Positions 46,933 through 56,618 are shown, counted from the first letter of the stretch. The stretch is 64,000 bases of DNA from Paenibacillus sp. NAIST15-1 (GCF_001894745.1 NZ_BBYF01000001.1:372001-436000), one strand, 5' to 3'. Made by a program: numbers and translations. The notes: generated by a model from the letters alone, not told the origin.

Positions 46933-48051
46933 ATGAAACGGCATTGGTGGAATGGATCGATGACACTGCTTGTCATTCGTGATGCAGATCAAGCAGTGAA
47001 GCAGGTCAGTGTATCGAAAATGCTAGTTGTCTCCGTCCCGATTGCGGCAGTCATATCGATATCTGGGCTCTTTCTGGCTATGCAATGGAAATCTACCGCA
47101 CATATTCAAGAGCTTCAGGGACAAGTGACTTCCCAGACTATGGCCTTGGACGTCACCGTGAAGGACAAGGACGAGGCTATTCGTCTTCTGAAAAATGAAG
47201 TCATCCGCTTGTCTTCCCAAGCAGAATCCGTCAAGGATCAAATGGAGCAGATGAGTTCCCTGGAGAAGCAGCTTCAGCAATTCGTCGAAGGATACATCGC
47301 TCCTTCGGATGCATCCAAACATTCAGCTATGCTATCTGCCCCCTCACAATCCTCTGTTTGGAATGAACGCATTCAGGTTGGCGGCGAAGACATCGAGGCG
47401 AGCACGGATCAAATTCTGAATTTGGCAAACCGCTCTCGCATCGATCTCAAGCAAGTAAGTGACATGTTGAATACAATGCAGCGTTCTGTTCCGACTACCT
47501 TGAAGCAAGCACAGAACAGACAATCGACGATCGCAGGAACGCCGTCCATCTGGCCGACGAAGTCACGCCGCATCACATCCAGCTTCGGCTATCGCCAAGA
47601 TCCAATGCATGGCCGAGCCGCCTTCCATGCGGGACTCGACATCGGCGGCGAGCTGGGCGACCCCGTCTATGCCGCAGCTGACGGCAAGGTCATTGAGGCC
47701 GGATTTCAGCCAGCTCGCGGCAACTATATCGTCATCCGCCATGTCAATCAGCTAGACACCTGGTATATGCATCTACAGTCGATCCTCATCGACGTAAATG
47801 ACACAGTGGCGAAAGGCGACCATATTGCCAAGCTTGGGAATACCGGAAGAAGTACAGGGCCTCATCTTCATTTTCAAATTGTACAGCGCGGCGAACCGAT
47901 CGATCCGTTTCCTTATGTACGCAACGCTCTGTATGAGACTACAAGTTCCAAGAAATCTATCCCTACTCCTCTTATTCGCAACAGACGTTCAAGCGAACCA
48001 TTAACGTCTCTCAGCACTCGTGCCGACTCGTATCCGATTTATCAATCCTAG
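46933..48051 (+). CDS. Membrane-anchored M23 peptidase (LytM domain) with coiled coil
   Basis: The protein has 372 residues. One transmembrane helix (about 30-50), a predicted coiled coil (about 55-120, heptad-like LQGQVTSQTMALDV and LKNEVIRLSSQAESVKDQM), then a LytM domain (about 205-340) with HAGLDIGGELGDPVYAAADG (His and Asp Zn ligands) and TGPHLHFQIV (HxH). It is an endopeptidase cutting peptide cross-links. Only 40 bp separates it from the bactofilin gene, a pairing known in other bacteria where bactofilin positions an M23 enzyme. GAGGTGATAGG precedes ATG. Confidence 0.9.
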   Translation: MKRHWWNGSMTLLVIRDADQAVKQVSVSKMLVVSVPIAAVISISGLFLAMQWKSTAHIQELQGQVTSQTMALDVTVKDKDEAIRLLKNEVIRLSSQAESVKDQMEQMSSLEKQLQQFVEGYIAPSDASKHSAMLSAPSQSSVWNERIQVGGEDIEASTDQILNLANRSRIDLKQVSDMLNTMQRSVPTTLKQAQNRQSTIAGTPSIWPTKSRRITSSFGYRQDPMHGRAAFHAGLDIGGELGDPVYAAADGKVIEAGFQPARGNYIVIRHVNQLDTWYMHLQSILIDVNDTVAKGDHIAKLGNTGRSTGPHLHFQIVQRGEPIDPFPYVRNALYETTSSKKSIPTPLIRNRRSSEPLTSLSTRADSYPIYQS

Positions 48052-48090
48052 CTTCGTCATCCCGATCCATTTCAAGGAGGTTATGCGAGC

Positions 48091-48531
48091 ATGCTCCGTC
48101 GCTCAACACAACAACCGAAGCACAGTGACACGTATATCGCACCTGGGACTCAATTAGAAGGCGCAATCCGCTGCGAGGCAAACATCCGCATTGACGGCAA
48201 GTTCACAGGAGAAGTGACTTGCAGTGGTACGATTACAATTGGTGAACATGGAGAGGCACACTCTACCCTTACCGCCAATCATATTATTGTAGCAGGCAGC
48301 GTAGTTGGCGATATTCACGCAAGCGGCAAATTAGTAATTTCCTCAACGGGGCAAGTCTGCGGCAATTGTCTATCGGAAGTGCTGTTAATCCAGGAAGGCG
48401 GATTACTGAATGGAACAAGCCTCATGGAACGTTCATCCGAGGCTAGCTCATCCAAAAAAGGCGGCAAGGGGAACAAACAAGAGACGGCCAATGCATCTAG
48501 TCATAAAGAAAACGAGAAGCAAGCGGGATAA
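48091..48531 (+). CDS. Bactofilin
   Basis: The protein has 146 residues. A short polar N-terminus is followed by a beta-helical bactofilin core (about 15-110): YIAPGTQLEGAIRCEANIRI, DGKFTGEVTCSGTITIG, VAGSVVGDIHASGKLVIS. The C-terminal 35 residues are Lys/Ser-rich and disordered. Bactofilins self-assemble into nucleotide-free filaments under the membrane and scaffold wall enzymes. AAGGAGG upstream. Confidence 0.93.
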   Translation: MLRRSTQQPKHSDTYIAPGTQLEGAIRCEANIRIDGKFTGEVTCSGTITIGEHGEAHSTLTANHIIVAGSVVGDIHASGKLVISSTGQVCGNCLSEVLLIQEGGLLNGTSLMERSSEASSSKKGGKGNKQETANASSHKENEKQAG

Positions 48532-48545
48532 CCGCTTGCTTCTTC
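48515..48545 (+). terminator. Terminator of the M23-bactofilin operon
   Basis: AGAAGCAAGCGG (48515-48526) pairs perfectly with CCGCTTGCTTCT (48532-48543). The stem overlaps the last codons and stop of the bactofilin gene. Confidence 0.75.
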
Positions 48546-48608
48546 TATTATATAGAGGAGAAGGTGTTAACATGGGAATTCTCGCTCATTTTTTATGTAT
48601 TTATATGT

Positions 48609-49613
48609 TTACCCCTTCAATTGGTTGCGTATCGATTCGGCTATTTTCTGCAATTGTTCTTCATCAGGGAGGAAGTAGTAGATCCCATTGATCATCTTCC
48701 CCTTCCCCTGCAGCACCTGCTGCTCCACTTTCGTCAACTGTGGCCGATAATGAAGCATCAGCTGCTTCCAATCGTCAAATTGCAGGTTTGTACGGATATT
48801 CTCCTTTACCTGTGCGAGCAAATCCATCCAATGTCCTGCTGAGTCAAGTTGGGCCGACTTGTTCAGTATCGCCTGCAGCACTTGGCGCTGTCGCTGCATG
48901 CGGCCAAAGTCGCCATCTGGATCCTGCTTGCGCATCCGAACATATACGAGTGCTTCTCTCCCTTGCAACGCCACCTTGCCCTTCGGGAAAGTTATACCGT
49001 CGTCCGTGAATGATAAGCGATTCTCTATTTCTATGCCGTTTAAGGCATCTATCATCGACACAAACCCATTCATATTCGTCTTCACATAATAATGAACAGG
49101 CACCTTAAAGAGTTGTTCCACCGTGGCAACTGTCATTGGAACTCCGCCAAATGCATAGGCATGATTGATTTTATCAACCGTATGGTGGCCTACGATTGAC
49201 GTCCTCGTATCACGAGGAATGCTGAGCAAGGACAAGGTACCACTCTGCGGGTGAACCAGAACCAGGGCGAGCGAATCAGATCTCCCCTTATCGCCAGGCC
49301 GCTCATCCGTTCCGATCAGGAGCAGCGTAAAGGGGCTCTGCTCGGATAAATTCGGCAGACCAGTAGCTGCCTTTGTCGATGCTGGCACTGTCTCGTTCCT
49401 ATCTCGCACAGCATGCTTCGTCAAATCAGATGTCGGCTGCTCCAGTAATGGCCCTCTCGTTCCTTCCGGGAGCGGTTCATACATCGCATCAGCCGTTCCC
49501 TTCAACGTATTCCATACGATAAGAAGAACGGTAGATACAATTAATATCATAGCTCCAAGCAGGATAAGAACGACCTTGTGCCATCTTCGCAATGAGTTCC
49601 TTCGTACTATCAA
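48609..49613 (-). CDS. LytR-CpsA-Psr (LCP) family glycopolymer transferase
   Basis: The protein has 334 residues. One N-terminal transmembrane helix (about 14-35), a linker, then the LCP domain (about 90-300): FTLLLIGTDERPGDKGRSDSL, LLSIPRDTRTSIVGH, KINHAYAFGGVPMTVATVEQ and RQRQVLQAILNK. LCP enzymes move teichoic acid or capsular glycans from lipid carrier to peptidoglycan. Placement next to dTDP-rhamnose genes suggests it attaches the glycan made by this region. The start is TTG with AGGGGAG before it. Confidence 0.93.
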   Translation of the reverse strand: MIVRRNSLRRWHKVVLILLGAMILIVSTVLLIVWNTLKGTADAMYEPLPEGTRGPLLEQPTSDLTKHAVRDRNETVPASTKAATGLPNLSEQSPFTLLLIGTDERPGDKGRSDSLALVLVHPQSGTLSLLSIPRDTRTSIVGHHTVDKINHAYAFGGVPMTVATVEQLFKVPVHYYVKTNMNGFVSMIDALNGIEIENRLSFTDDGITFPKGKVALQGREALVYVRMRKQDPDGDFGRMQRQRQVLQAILNKSAQLDSAGHWMDLLAQVKENIRTNLQFDDWKQLMLHYRPQLTKVEQQVLQGKGKMINGIYYFLPDEEQLQKIAESIRNQLKG

Positions 49614-49759
49614 ACAATCTCCCCTCCCCTTGCTCCCCTCTATTCACCTTGATCGTTCGTGCAAATTTGAACCGACCGGCCAGATCGCGCAAGCAAACAA
49701 CGAATAACGAGATCCATCTTATTCACTTGTGCGATCTGCCCTTTCACCCTATTACCACT

Positions 49760-50629
49760 CTATTTCTCGGGAGGAGCATCCTTCTGCAAGAAATGCCGTA
49801 TTGCCTCATTCCAATGTCGAAGCAGCGAGAAGTCATTAAGCCTCAACGCTAGTGGCTCCAACACTGAATATTCAGGTCTGCGAGCAGGCCTTGGAAAATG
49901 AGAGGTGGGCACCGCGCGTACGATCGTAGACAAGCCTGCCTCCTTGATAATTGCTGTAGCGAATTCATGCCACGAGCAGCTTCCGCTGTTCGTAATATGA
50001 TAGGTTCCATATTTGGTAGTGTAGAGCAATTCGACTATCTTCTCCGCCAAATCAAGCGTATACGTAGGCGAACCAACTTGGTCATTAACGACTTGCAGCA
50101 CTTGTTCCGTCTGTGCCTTCCTTAGAATCGCTTTGACGAAGTTGTCCCCATACAAGCCGAAAACCCAAGAGGTGCGTACAATAAATGCACCAGGATGATG
50201 ATTTCGTACAAATCTCTCGCCTTCCCACTTCGAACGCCCATAGATATTGATGGGACGAACGGAATGGAACTCATTGTATGGGCAGTCACTCTTCCCATCA
50301 AATACATAATCCGTGCTGATATATACAAGTGCTGCACCAATACGGTTAGCCGCTACGGCCACGTTGCGCGTCCCGTAGCTGTTAATTCGATACGCTGTGT
50401 CAGAATCCGACTCAGCCAAGTCTACCTTCGTATACGCCCCAGCGTGGATAACATGTGTAGGACGCTCCTTCTCCATCACCGTCCGCACTCGCTCCGCATC
50501 CGCCACATCCATATCGTGATGCCCGTAGCCAACTGCCGATATGCCGTGGCGATGCAGCACAATCAGCATCTCCATTCCAAGTTGCCCACCTGCTCCTGTA
50601 ACCAGCACCTTCATCTCTTCCTTGTTCAC
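49760..50629 (-). CDS. rfbD: dTDP-4-dehydrorhamnose reductase
   Basis: This is a 289-residue short-chain dehydrogenase/reductase of RmlD type. Rossmann motif VTGAGGQLGMEM, YISTDYVFDGKSD, catalytic YGRSKWEGE (YxxxK), VRTSWVFGLYGDNFV and VVNDQVGSPTYTLDLA are all characteristic. It makes dTDP-L-rhamnose with NADPH. The GTG start overlaps the rfbC stop (GTGA), so translation is coupled. rfbA and rfbB are not in this window. Confidence 0.95.
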   Translation of the reverse strand: MNKEEMKVLVTGAGGQLGMEMLIVLHRHGISAVGYGHHDMDVADAERVRTVMEKERPTHVIHAGAYTKVDLAESDSDTAYRINSYGTRNVAVAANRIGAALVYISTDYVFDGKSDCPYNEFHSVRPINIYGRSKWEGERFVRNHHPGAFIVRTSWVFGLYGDNFVKAILRKAQTEQVLQVVNDQVGSPTYTLDLAEKIVELLYTTKYGTYHITNSGSCSWHEFATAIIKEAGLSTIVRAVPTSHFPRPARRPEYSVLEPLALRLNDFSLLRHWNEAIRHFLQKDAPPEK

Positions 50630-51216
50630 TCGGCAGCACCATCCTTATTGCAAGAATTGGGGGCTGCCTTCCAAGCAGGAAGCTCGGCATCTTCTAACAT
50701 CGGATGCTTGGCATCCTTCTCTGACAAGATTGGCTTGCTTACAGGCCAGTCAATATGAAGCGCTGGATCGTTCCATGCAATCCCTCGGTCGGATGCCGCA
50801 TGATAGGGAGCATCCACCTTATATAGAACCTCTGTATTCGGAACGAGCGTGCAGAAGCCATGTGCAAAGCCTTGCGGGACGAGAAGCTGCCGACGATTTG
50901 ATCCGCTTAAGATAGCACCAACCCATTGTCCGAACGTCGAAGAGCCTTGGCGAATATCAACCGCAACATCATAGACGGCTCCGACTGCAACCCGTACCAG
51001 CTTCGTCTGCGCATAAGGATCCAACTGATAATGAAGACCTCGCAGTGTGCCAGCACGCACGGATAAGGAATGGTTATCCTGCATGAACGAATAATTTATA
51101 CCAAGCTCTTCCCACTTATGTGCGTGATAGCTCTCCATAAAAAATCCGCGTTCATCCTCGAACACATTCGGCTCGAGAAGAAATACTTCGGGTAATTTTG
51201 TCTGACTGACCTTCAT
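50626..51216 (-). CDS. rfbC: dTDP-4-dehydrorhamnose 3,5-epimerase
   Basis: This is a 196-residue cupin-type epimerase. Start ATG 51216 is set by AAAAGGGAG; 21 extra upstream codons are not conserved. The family core is FEDERGFFMESYHAHKWEEL, TLRGLHYQLDPYAQTKLVRV (catalytic His), VYDVAVDIRQGSSTFGQWVG and LVPQGFAHGFC. It epimerises C3 and C5 of dTDP-4-keto-6-deoxyglucose. First of the rfbC-rfbD pair. The 160 bp upstream show no gene. Confidence 0.95.
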   Translation of the reverse strand: MKVSQTKLPEVFLLEPNVFEDERGFFMESYHAHKWEELGINYSFMQDNHSLSVRAGTLRGLHYQLDPYAQTKLVRVAVGAVYDVAVDIRQGSSTFGQWVGAILSGSNRRQLLVPQGFAHGFCTLVPNTEVLYKVDAPYHAASDRGIAWNDPALHIDWPVSKPILSEKDAKHPMLEDAELPAWKAAPNSCNKDGAAE

Positions 51217-51378
51217 CCTGACAACTCCCTTTTCGAGAGATAATTCGTGACTGATTGAAGAGGCTTTTCGCCCACTCATTACTATTCTATGCCGTTCACC
51301 CTCTTATTGACATTCAATGTGGGGAAAGTGCGACATATATCCATCAATCACATATTCGGGATGATTCCAGTTCTACGG

Positions 51379-51852
51379 TCAGCCGAACCATTGGACTTGC
51401 GCCCAAGCAGGATCGGGGTTATACAAAAAACATTGATTATACGTATTCATCATTTTGGAATAATGCGGACATGCCTTCGTAAGTTGAATGTTTAGTCGTG
51501 AGGTAAGCATTGCTTTCTGCTGAGGGGTTAATATAAATTTGACGGTGTATTGATATTCAACCTGTTCTTGTTCATGCTTCCGTTCTTTGCACACAACGTT
51601 TCCGCGAATGGACATACGGTCGTCGTCAAATTCACATGTAAATGCTAAGGAGTAATGGTTCGATATTGGCAAGCTCAAATGAGTAATCATCGTTAAGCAG
51701 TTCGGGCTAAGCCCGACAAGCATAACTTCACAGCTTCGCGCGTGATGAACAGGCTCCTGATGCACGCGATCTATTGTCATCAGAACGGGTACCGGCTTGG
51801 GCAAGATAATGAATAGTTGCGACGGATACGCAGTTGGCCAATTATTCGTCAT
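51379..51852 (-). CDS. PilZ-like domain protein of unknown function
   Basis: About 157 residues. ATG 51852 overlaps the stop of the 52-residue upstream gene (ATGACGAATAA), supporting this start over a longer frame. The beta-rich middle (LMTIDRVHQEP, EVMLVGLSPNCLTMITHLSL, LAFTCEFDDDRMSIRGNVVC, VEYQYTVKFILT) has the spacing of a PilZ domain. The c-di-GMP-binding RxxxR and D/NxSxxG motifs are absent or degenerate. The last 40 residues are Tyr/Asn-rich and unfamiliar. It is co-transcribed with the flippase. The PilZ assignment is by pattern only. Confidence 0.5.
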   Translation of the reverse strand: MTNNWPTAYPSQLFIILPKPVPVLMTIDRVHQEPVHHARSCEVMLVGLSPNCLTMITHLSLPISNHYSLAFTCEFDDDRMSIRGNVVCKERKHEQEQVEYQYTVKFILTPQQKAMLTSRLNIQLTKACPHYSKMMNTYNQCFLYNPDPAWAQVQWFG

Positions 51853-52000
51853 GATATTCCTCTTGTACAATCTGAACAACAGAATGACTCGCAGCACATT
51901 CCCACCTTGCACGCAAAATGCCTAATTGCAGCATGATGTCCGTAATATCAACCGTCCGTTTCTCTGTCAAGGACTCTCTTTCAAGTTGCTCAACTGTCAT
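51842..52000 (-). CDS. 52-residue protein of unknown function in the flippase operon
   Basis: It starts MTVEQLERESLTEKRTVDIT and continues DIMLQLGILRARWECAASHS, ending EEYHDE. ATG 52000 follows GGAGTGAGG and begins two bases after the flippase stop; its own stop overlaps the next start. The tight coupling on both sides argues that it is real. It is hydrophilic and probably helical, with one cysteine. I do not recognise the family. Confidence 0.55.
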   Translation of the reverse strand: MTVEQLERESLTEKRTVDITDIMLQLGILRARWECAASHSVVQIVQEEYHDE

Positions 52001-52001
52001 G

Positions 52002-53372
52002 TCATGCCTCACTCCTATCACCTCGTTCATTCACTGTCGTATCGGTTCCACCTGTTGCAGCGGAATTCATCCACTCTTCCTTACGCTTCCTTATGCCGAT
52101 AGCGCTCATTCGATAAATAATCAAATAGAATACGCCCAATATGACGGCTTGCAAGATGGCTGCCGCCAGCGGGGACAATTGCAGCCATACGACGATTAGC
52201 AAACCTAGCGCCAATGACAGAAAACGAGTAACCGTCCACCAAAAATTCCAATGCTGCAGGCGAAGGGATTCTAGAATGACGGATACCGGAGAAAACAAAA
52301 TATTTACACCGTACAATAGCGCGTAGACCGGCACATATTTGGCAGCAGGTTCCCATGCAGTACCGAACAGCCATACAAATAACGGCGGGCCTACAACCGC
52401 GATTACAAGAATAGGTACTACTCCAATCCGACATAGCTTGCGAAACGTATCCCGGAATAGTTGCTCGAGCATCTGCGGATTCTCGCGTGCATGCTTCATC
52501 GATTCCGCGTAGAACACTTGCGAGATAGACATGCTCAGCAGCAGTATCGGCCCTCCCAGCACCTTATCAACGAGAGCGATGGAGCCCGCTTCCTTCAACC
52601 CGTAATATCCCGCCATGAAGAGCGGCAGCATTTGGAGTGTCATCGAGGTGAATACTCCTGATCCAGTCACATACAGCGCAATTTTGCGATATCGGCTGAC
52701 CATCTTCTTCATAATGCTCCAATTCGCTTGACGGGCCCATTGGCCAGGCCGGAATTGCTTATGAAATAACGTGTACAGTGTTCCCGTTCCTGCTACGCGT
52801 CCAAATACTTCGCCCAATACGAGACCGACTCTACCCAATCCGACAAACGGAGCAGCCAACTGGATAAGGATTCCCCCCATCCCCTGCACCCATTTCGTTC
52901 TGGCTAGCGGTCCATAGCTTCTCGTTCGGAGCGCCCAATAATTTAACGTATTATAGAGGCCGTAACCGAAGAAAGATATAGGAAGCAGGTACACGATCAT
53001 TCCAATTCTGAACGAATCAGATATCATCGGTGCAAACAAAATAATCGCTGCCAAGAACACACCGGTGAGAAGAATGAGAAGCAAAAAACAAAAGGATACG
53101 ATATAGGGGATATGCTCTTCGTCCTCCTCCATCGGTATCGCTCGTTCAAACCCCAAGCTTCCGAACAAAACAGAAATCGCCAGTATAGACATATAAACAG
53201 CCAGCTCACCGTATTGCTCAGGTGTATACAAATGTGCCAAGAGGGGGGATAGAACAATCCCTATTCCTTGGGCGGCAGCCGTCCCGCTAAGCATAATAAT
53301 AACGTTCTTAACAAAGGATCCCTGGCCGGTGAGCACGCGCCAGCGCTTGATCGCAGTATGGATAATATTCAT
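52002..53372 (-). CDS. Wzx-type oligosaccharide flippase (MOP superfamily)
   Basis: This is a 456-residue integral membrane protein with about 12-14 helices. The N-terminus VKNVIIMLSGTAAAQGIGIV followed by SPLLAHLYTPEQYGELAVYMS is the polysaccharide_synt pattern. The C-terminal 30 residues are charged and cytoplasmic. It flips lipid-linked repeat units from the inner to outer membrane leaflet. It sits immediately behind the heparinase-like gene (27 bp) and ahead of the 52-residue and PilZ-like genes. Confidence 0.9.
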   Translation of the reverse strand: MNIIHTAIKRWRVLTGQGSFVKNVIIMLSGTAAAQGIGIVLSPLLAHLYTPEQYGELAVYMSILAISVLFGSLGFERAIPMEEDEEHIPYIVSFCFLLLILLTGVFLAAIILFAPMISDSFRIGMIVYLLPISFFGYGLYNTLNYWALRTRSYGPLARTKWVQGMGGILIQLAAPFVGLGRVGLVLGEVFGRVAGTGTLYTLFHKQFRPGQWARQANWSIMKKMVSRYRKIALYVTGSGVFTSMTLQMLPLFMAGYYGLKEAGSIALVDKVLGGPILLLSMSISQVFYAESMKHARENPQMLEQLFRDTFRKLCRIGVVPILVIAVVGPPLFVWLFGTAWEPAAKYVPVYALLYGVNILFSPVSVILESLRLQHWNFWWTVTRFLSLALGLLIVVWLQLSPLAAAILQAVILGVFYLIIYRMSAIGIRKRKEEWMNSAATGGTDTTVNERGDRSEA

Positions 53373-53398
53373 TCTCGTAACCTTCCTTTGTCATTCCG

Positions 53399-56300
53399 CT
53401 AAAATTGGCGTACTTGCGATAGAGGGATAACAAACGACTGCCCTGCCTGAACATCGTAGATGAATCTATCGCCAATCTGTTGTTGAATAAAGGTCGTATT
53501 GCCAAGGCTAACGACCACATGACTGCCTTCCTGCTTGATTACACTCTTAATCGTATAAGCCGCATTCCGTACAGCTGCAGAGTTCGATGAAGTCACCGAA
53601 TGATTGTCAACATACACCGTAGCACCAACTAGTTTCTTCACATCGAACGATGCCATATTTTCAAATTGGAGTTCCAAACGATTATCAAGGCTCCACCCTG
53701 TTGTAAAGCCAGCAACTTTCCCCACTAAGCGCTCTGCTTCCGATTTGGACTCCTGCTTGCCGCCATCGTTCTGCAGCCACGTTCCATCGTGTGCATACTG
53801 AACCTTCGCCCCCTTAGACGACATACTTGTCAGTCCAAAAAAGCCCTTGAATGACAGTCCGTTCTCCAATTGGTATTCCCGATTCGATTCCAGACTGCAA
53901 ATAATCGTATCTTTCCGACCATTTTGGAGGGCAACCTCAATGGCCATCGCTTCCCATTCAGGAACAGCCGCACCTTCATGGGTTACGCTAAGCCTTCGAA
54001 TTGTTTTGATCGTTCGTTCCTTCGCGAATGGCTCCAGAATCGAAGTGAACAAGCTCTCCCCGCCAGGACGCCGTGTTAATAAATAATCGAGTCGCCGAGG
54101 ATTCCCCGGCTTATTTTGGGGTGGATCTCCCTGGGCAACTGCTGCATCTGTATACGAACCAAGCATCGTAACCCGCAAATTCGGCTTCACCTGCGCGCGG
54201 TTATATGACACAGACTTCGCCGACTTCCACTCTGCATAAAACTGGCCGATCGGATCCTTGTCCTTACGGACATTGTACAAATAGTTATATCCGCTCTTGC
54301 TCTGCTCCGAATAGGCGGGATCTGCAAGAGGAATCTGTTCGCCAGCATACGTGCCTGACTTCTGCTCCACTAATTTCAGCCCACCAGTCTCGACCGTTCC
54401 TTCCATGCCGTGAAAGCTTGACACTTGTTCACCCGCCCCCTTGACGCGGAAGAAATCAACGGCATAGGCAAGTCGATCATCAATGGGAATAAGAGCGAAC
54501 GTCCTTCGATACACGTCAGCCCCCTCGTATGCATAGGGCGCCTCCACATCGATTAATTTGGCGTATTTGCCGTCATCATAATGACGTGGAATGCCAACCC
54601 ATGAATTTGGCTGCTGTCCTTCCTTATTGAACACAACTGTATTATGCGATATGGTGTTCGATTCCCAGCGTCTGCGCAAAATGTTATCGTCAGCGAAGGT
54701 CACGTAACCAAGATCCGGGGCCATATCTAGACCGAACCCATATAACCCGATATTCAGCGCATCCCGATGAGCGTGGGATGTGCCATTTCGCCCATAGTAC
54801 AGCCAAGCCTCAATATCCCCATGCCTCAAAGCTGTGTATCCATATCCCGTTAAATTGATACTTTTGAACTTATAGCTGCCCTGAGATTGTACGACTTTCC
54901 GGAACTGAGCTAGCAGCGCTTCCATCTTCGGCTGAAACAAATCATTTGTAATCCCTTCCGTTCGGTTTCCATTCAATAGAAATGCTGCCTGGGCAAATAA
55001 AGGATCGCGATATTTAACAAATGCCCTCCATACCAAGTCCCGCTTCGCCCAAATATTATCTTTGCCTATCGAGCCGGAATCCCCGATATTGGGTGTGTCC
55101 TTGCCTTGCATCACAAGATCAAGAAAGGCATAGAACATCTTCTTCACCTTCGGATGCTTATACAAATCCGCGCTTGGGACGCGCTCATAGCTGTCCAAAA
55201 TATCCGCCAAACTGTTCATTCGTTCCAACCAGGTCACATTGTATTCAGGTGAAGCTTCATCACCATAGCCATCGCGATCAATACGATTCGCCAGAACGTC
55301 ATAGACGCCTCCGCCACTTATTCTCCATCCGCCGCCCGCTACACGCTCCAACTGCCCTGACTGCAGCGCAAATTGAATCCACTCCGCAGATTCAGGAAGC
55401 TGATCCAAGGTAATAGCCGCTAGTGCGATCACATTCTGATGAGATCCGAAGTTGCCTGAAATTTGCGCTTTCTTGACAGCAGGCACAATTTGACGAATGA
55501 TACGATTCTCAAAGTTTTGCTTTATACTGTCGGCTGTTCCCTTCGATGAGGGAAGGCTGTAACGAGCGGCTTTCTTTTGCAAAAAGGACAAGTATGGAGC
55601 AGTCTTCTTCTGGAGTACGGGTAAAAAGGCATCGTAACTGAGGAGCAGCTGCTCCGTCAGTGTAACTTCAGCAATTGATCCCAATACTTTGCCTTGTCCC
55701 GTCCCGCCGTGCGCATTTTTGAACCCATCCTCCCACCGATACACGGAGACGTCCATATCAGGATACACATCGGCTACACGATCTAATAGAACCAGACCGC
55801 TATATGCATACTTCTCATTTCCCGTATATAAGTAGGCTTCACGCAGCGAACGCAATGCATCAGTTAACCACTGACTCCATACCCAATGATTGTAGAACGC
55901 GATGAACGTATACTTGTTGCCTTTTTCATCAACATATCCACTGCCGTCATCGACGCCAAATGCCGTGCCTTTGTCCGGATACAGCGTATTCACCAAATAT
56001 TTGCGGTCGGCGCGCTTCGGATCAAATCCTCCCTTATCATCTAAGCCGCTCCGGTAGTATGAAGCGAAATCATTCGTTGGGAACATCATTCCATTCGATT
56101 TATCCGTTACTTTCCACGGCTTCGCCACAGGATCAATTTCGTAGCTTGAACGGTCATCACGAGGCCCCTTCTGACCACCTATCACACTTCCCATCTCTTC
56201 ATTCACATCATAGCTTCTCGGCAAGGCCTGCGTGGTAATCATCGACCATAGCTCTTCGTAGCTCAAATCTATATATTTTTGCGCCCTTCTTATGCTTGCA

Positions 56301-56503
56301 TCCCTTTCATCCCGCGCCCATTTATACATTTTCACATTGTCCTGAACAGCTTGACGTTTCTCTGCTGTATAGTAATTGCTCCTGGACTGGCCTGCTGCAT
56401 GCGGACTGTTCATAAGCACGAAATCGATACAAAAATATAGTACAGCAATAATGAAAGAAACGATAATTAACTTCCATTTCCAATCAATTCTATAAGTTGT
56501 CAT
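53399..56503 (-). CDS. Membrane-anchored heparinase II/III-like polysaccharide lyase
   Basis: About 1034 residues. ATG 56503 with AAGGAG ten bases upstream. Signal anchor about 8-30 (WKLIIVSFIIAVLYFCIDF). An alpha/alpha toroid (about 60-520) is followed by the heparinase II/III domain: RNGTSHAHRDALNIGLYGFG (about 575-590) and RWESNTISHNTVVFN (near 618) carry likely catalytic His/Asn. Beta-sandwich domains continue to the C-terminus. Such enzymes cleave uronic-acid-containing glycans by beta-elimination. In a biosynthetic cluster with Wzx it may trim or release the polymer. The substrate is not predictable. Confidence 0.82.
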   Translation of the reverse strand: MTTYRIDWKWKLIIVSFIIAVLYFCIDFVLMNSPHAAGQSRSNYYTAEKRQAVQDNVKMYKWARDERDASIRRAQKYIDLSYEELWSMITTQALPRSYDVNEEMGSVIGGQKGPRDDRSSYEIDPVAKPWKVTDKSNGMMFPTNDFASYYRSGLDDKGGFDPKRADRKYLVNTLYPDKGTAFGVDDGSGYVDEKGNKYTFIAFYNHWVWSQWLTDALRSLREAYLYTGNEKYAYSGLVLLDRVADVYPDMDVSVYRWEDGFKNAHGGTGQGKVLGSIAEVTLTEQLLLSYDAFLPVLQKKTAPYLSFLQKKAARYSLPSSKGTADSIKQNFENRIIRQIVPAVKKAQISGNFGSHQNVIALAAITLDQLPESAEWIQFALQSGQLERVAGGGWRISGGGVYDVLANRIDRDGYGDEASPEYNVTWLERMNSLADILDSYERVPSADLYKHPKVKKMFYAFLDLVMQGKDTPNIGDSGSIGKDNIWAKRDLVWRAFVKYRDPLFAQAAFLLNGNRTEGITNDLFQPKMEALLAQFRKVVQSQGSYKFKSINLTGYGYTALRHGDIEAWLYYGRNGTSHAHRDALNIGLYGFGLDMAPDLGYVTFADDNILRRRWESNTISHNTVVFNKEGQQPNSWVGIPRHYDDGKYAKLIDVEAPYAYEGADVYRRTFALIPIDDRLAYAVDFFRVKGAGEQVSSFHGMEGTVETGGLKLVEQKSGTYAGEQIPLADPAYSEQSKSGYNYLYNVRKDKDPIGQFYAEWKSAKSVSYNRAQVKPNLRVTMLGSYTDAAVAQGDPPQNKPGNPRRLDYLLTRRPGGESLFTSILEPFAKERTIKTIRRLSVTHEGAAVPEWEAMAIEVALQNGRKDTIICSLESNREYQLENGLSFKGFFGLTSMSSKGAKVQYAHDGTWLQNDGGKQESKSEAERLVGKVAGFTTGWSLDNRLELQFENMASFDVKKLVGATVYVDNHSVTSSNSAAVRNAAYTIKSVIKQEGSHVVVSLGNTTFIQQQIGDRFIYDVQAGQSFVIPLSQVRQF

Positions 56504-56618
56504 ATATGTAATCTCCTTACTCATATATCGTGACATTTGCTGTCATCACTTTCTAGTAGGGCGTTTCATATTGTATAAAAAACAAGCTACTATTCCGATA
56601 GAAGAGGATGTGTTGCCT

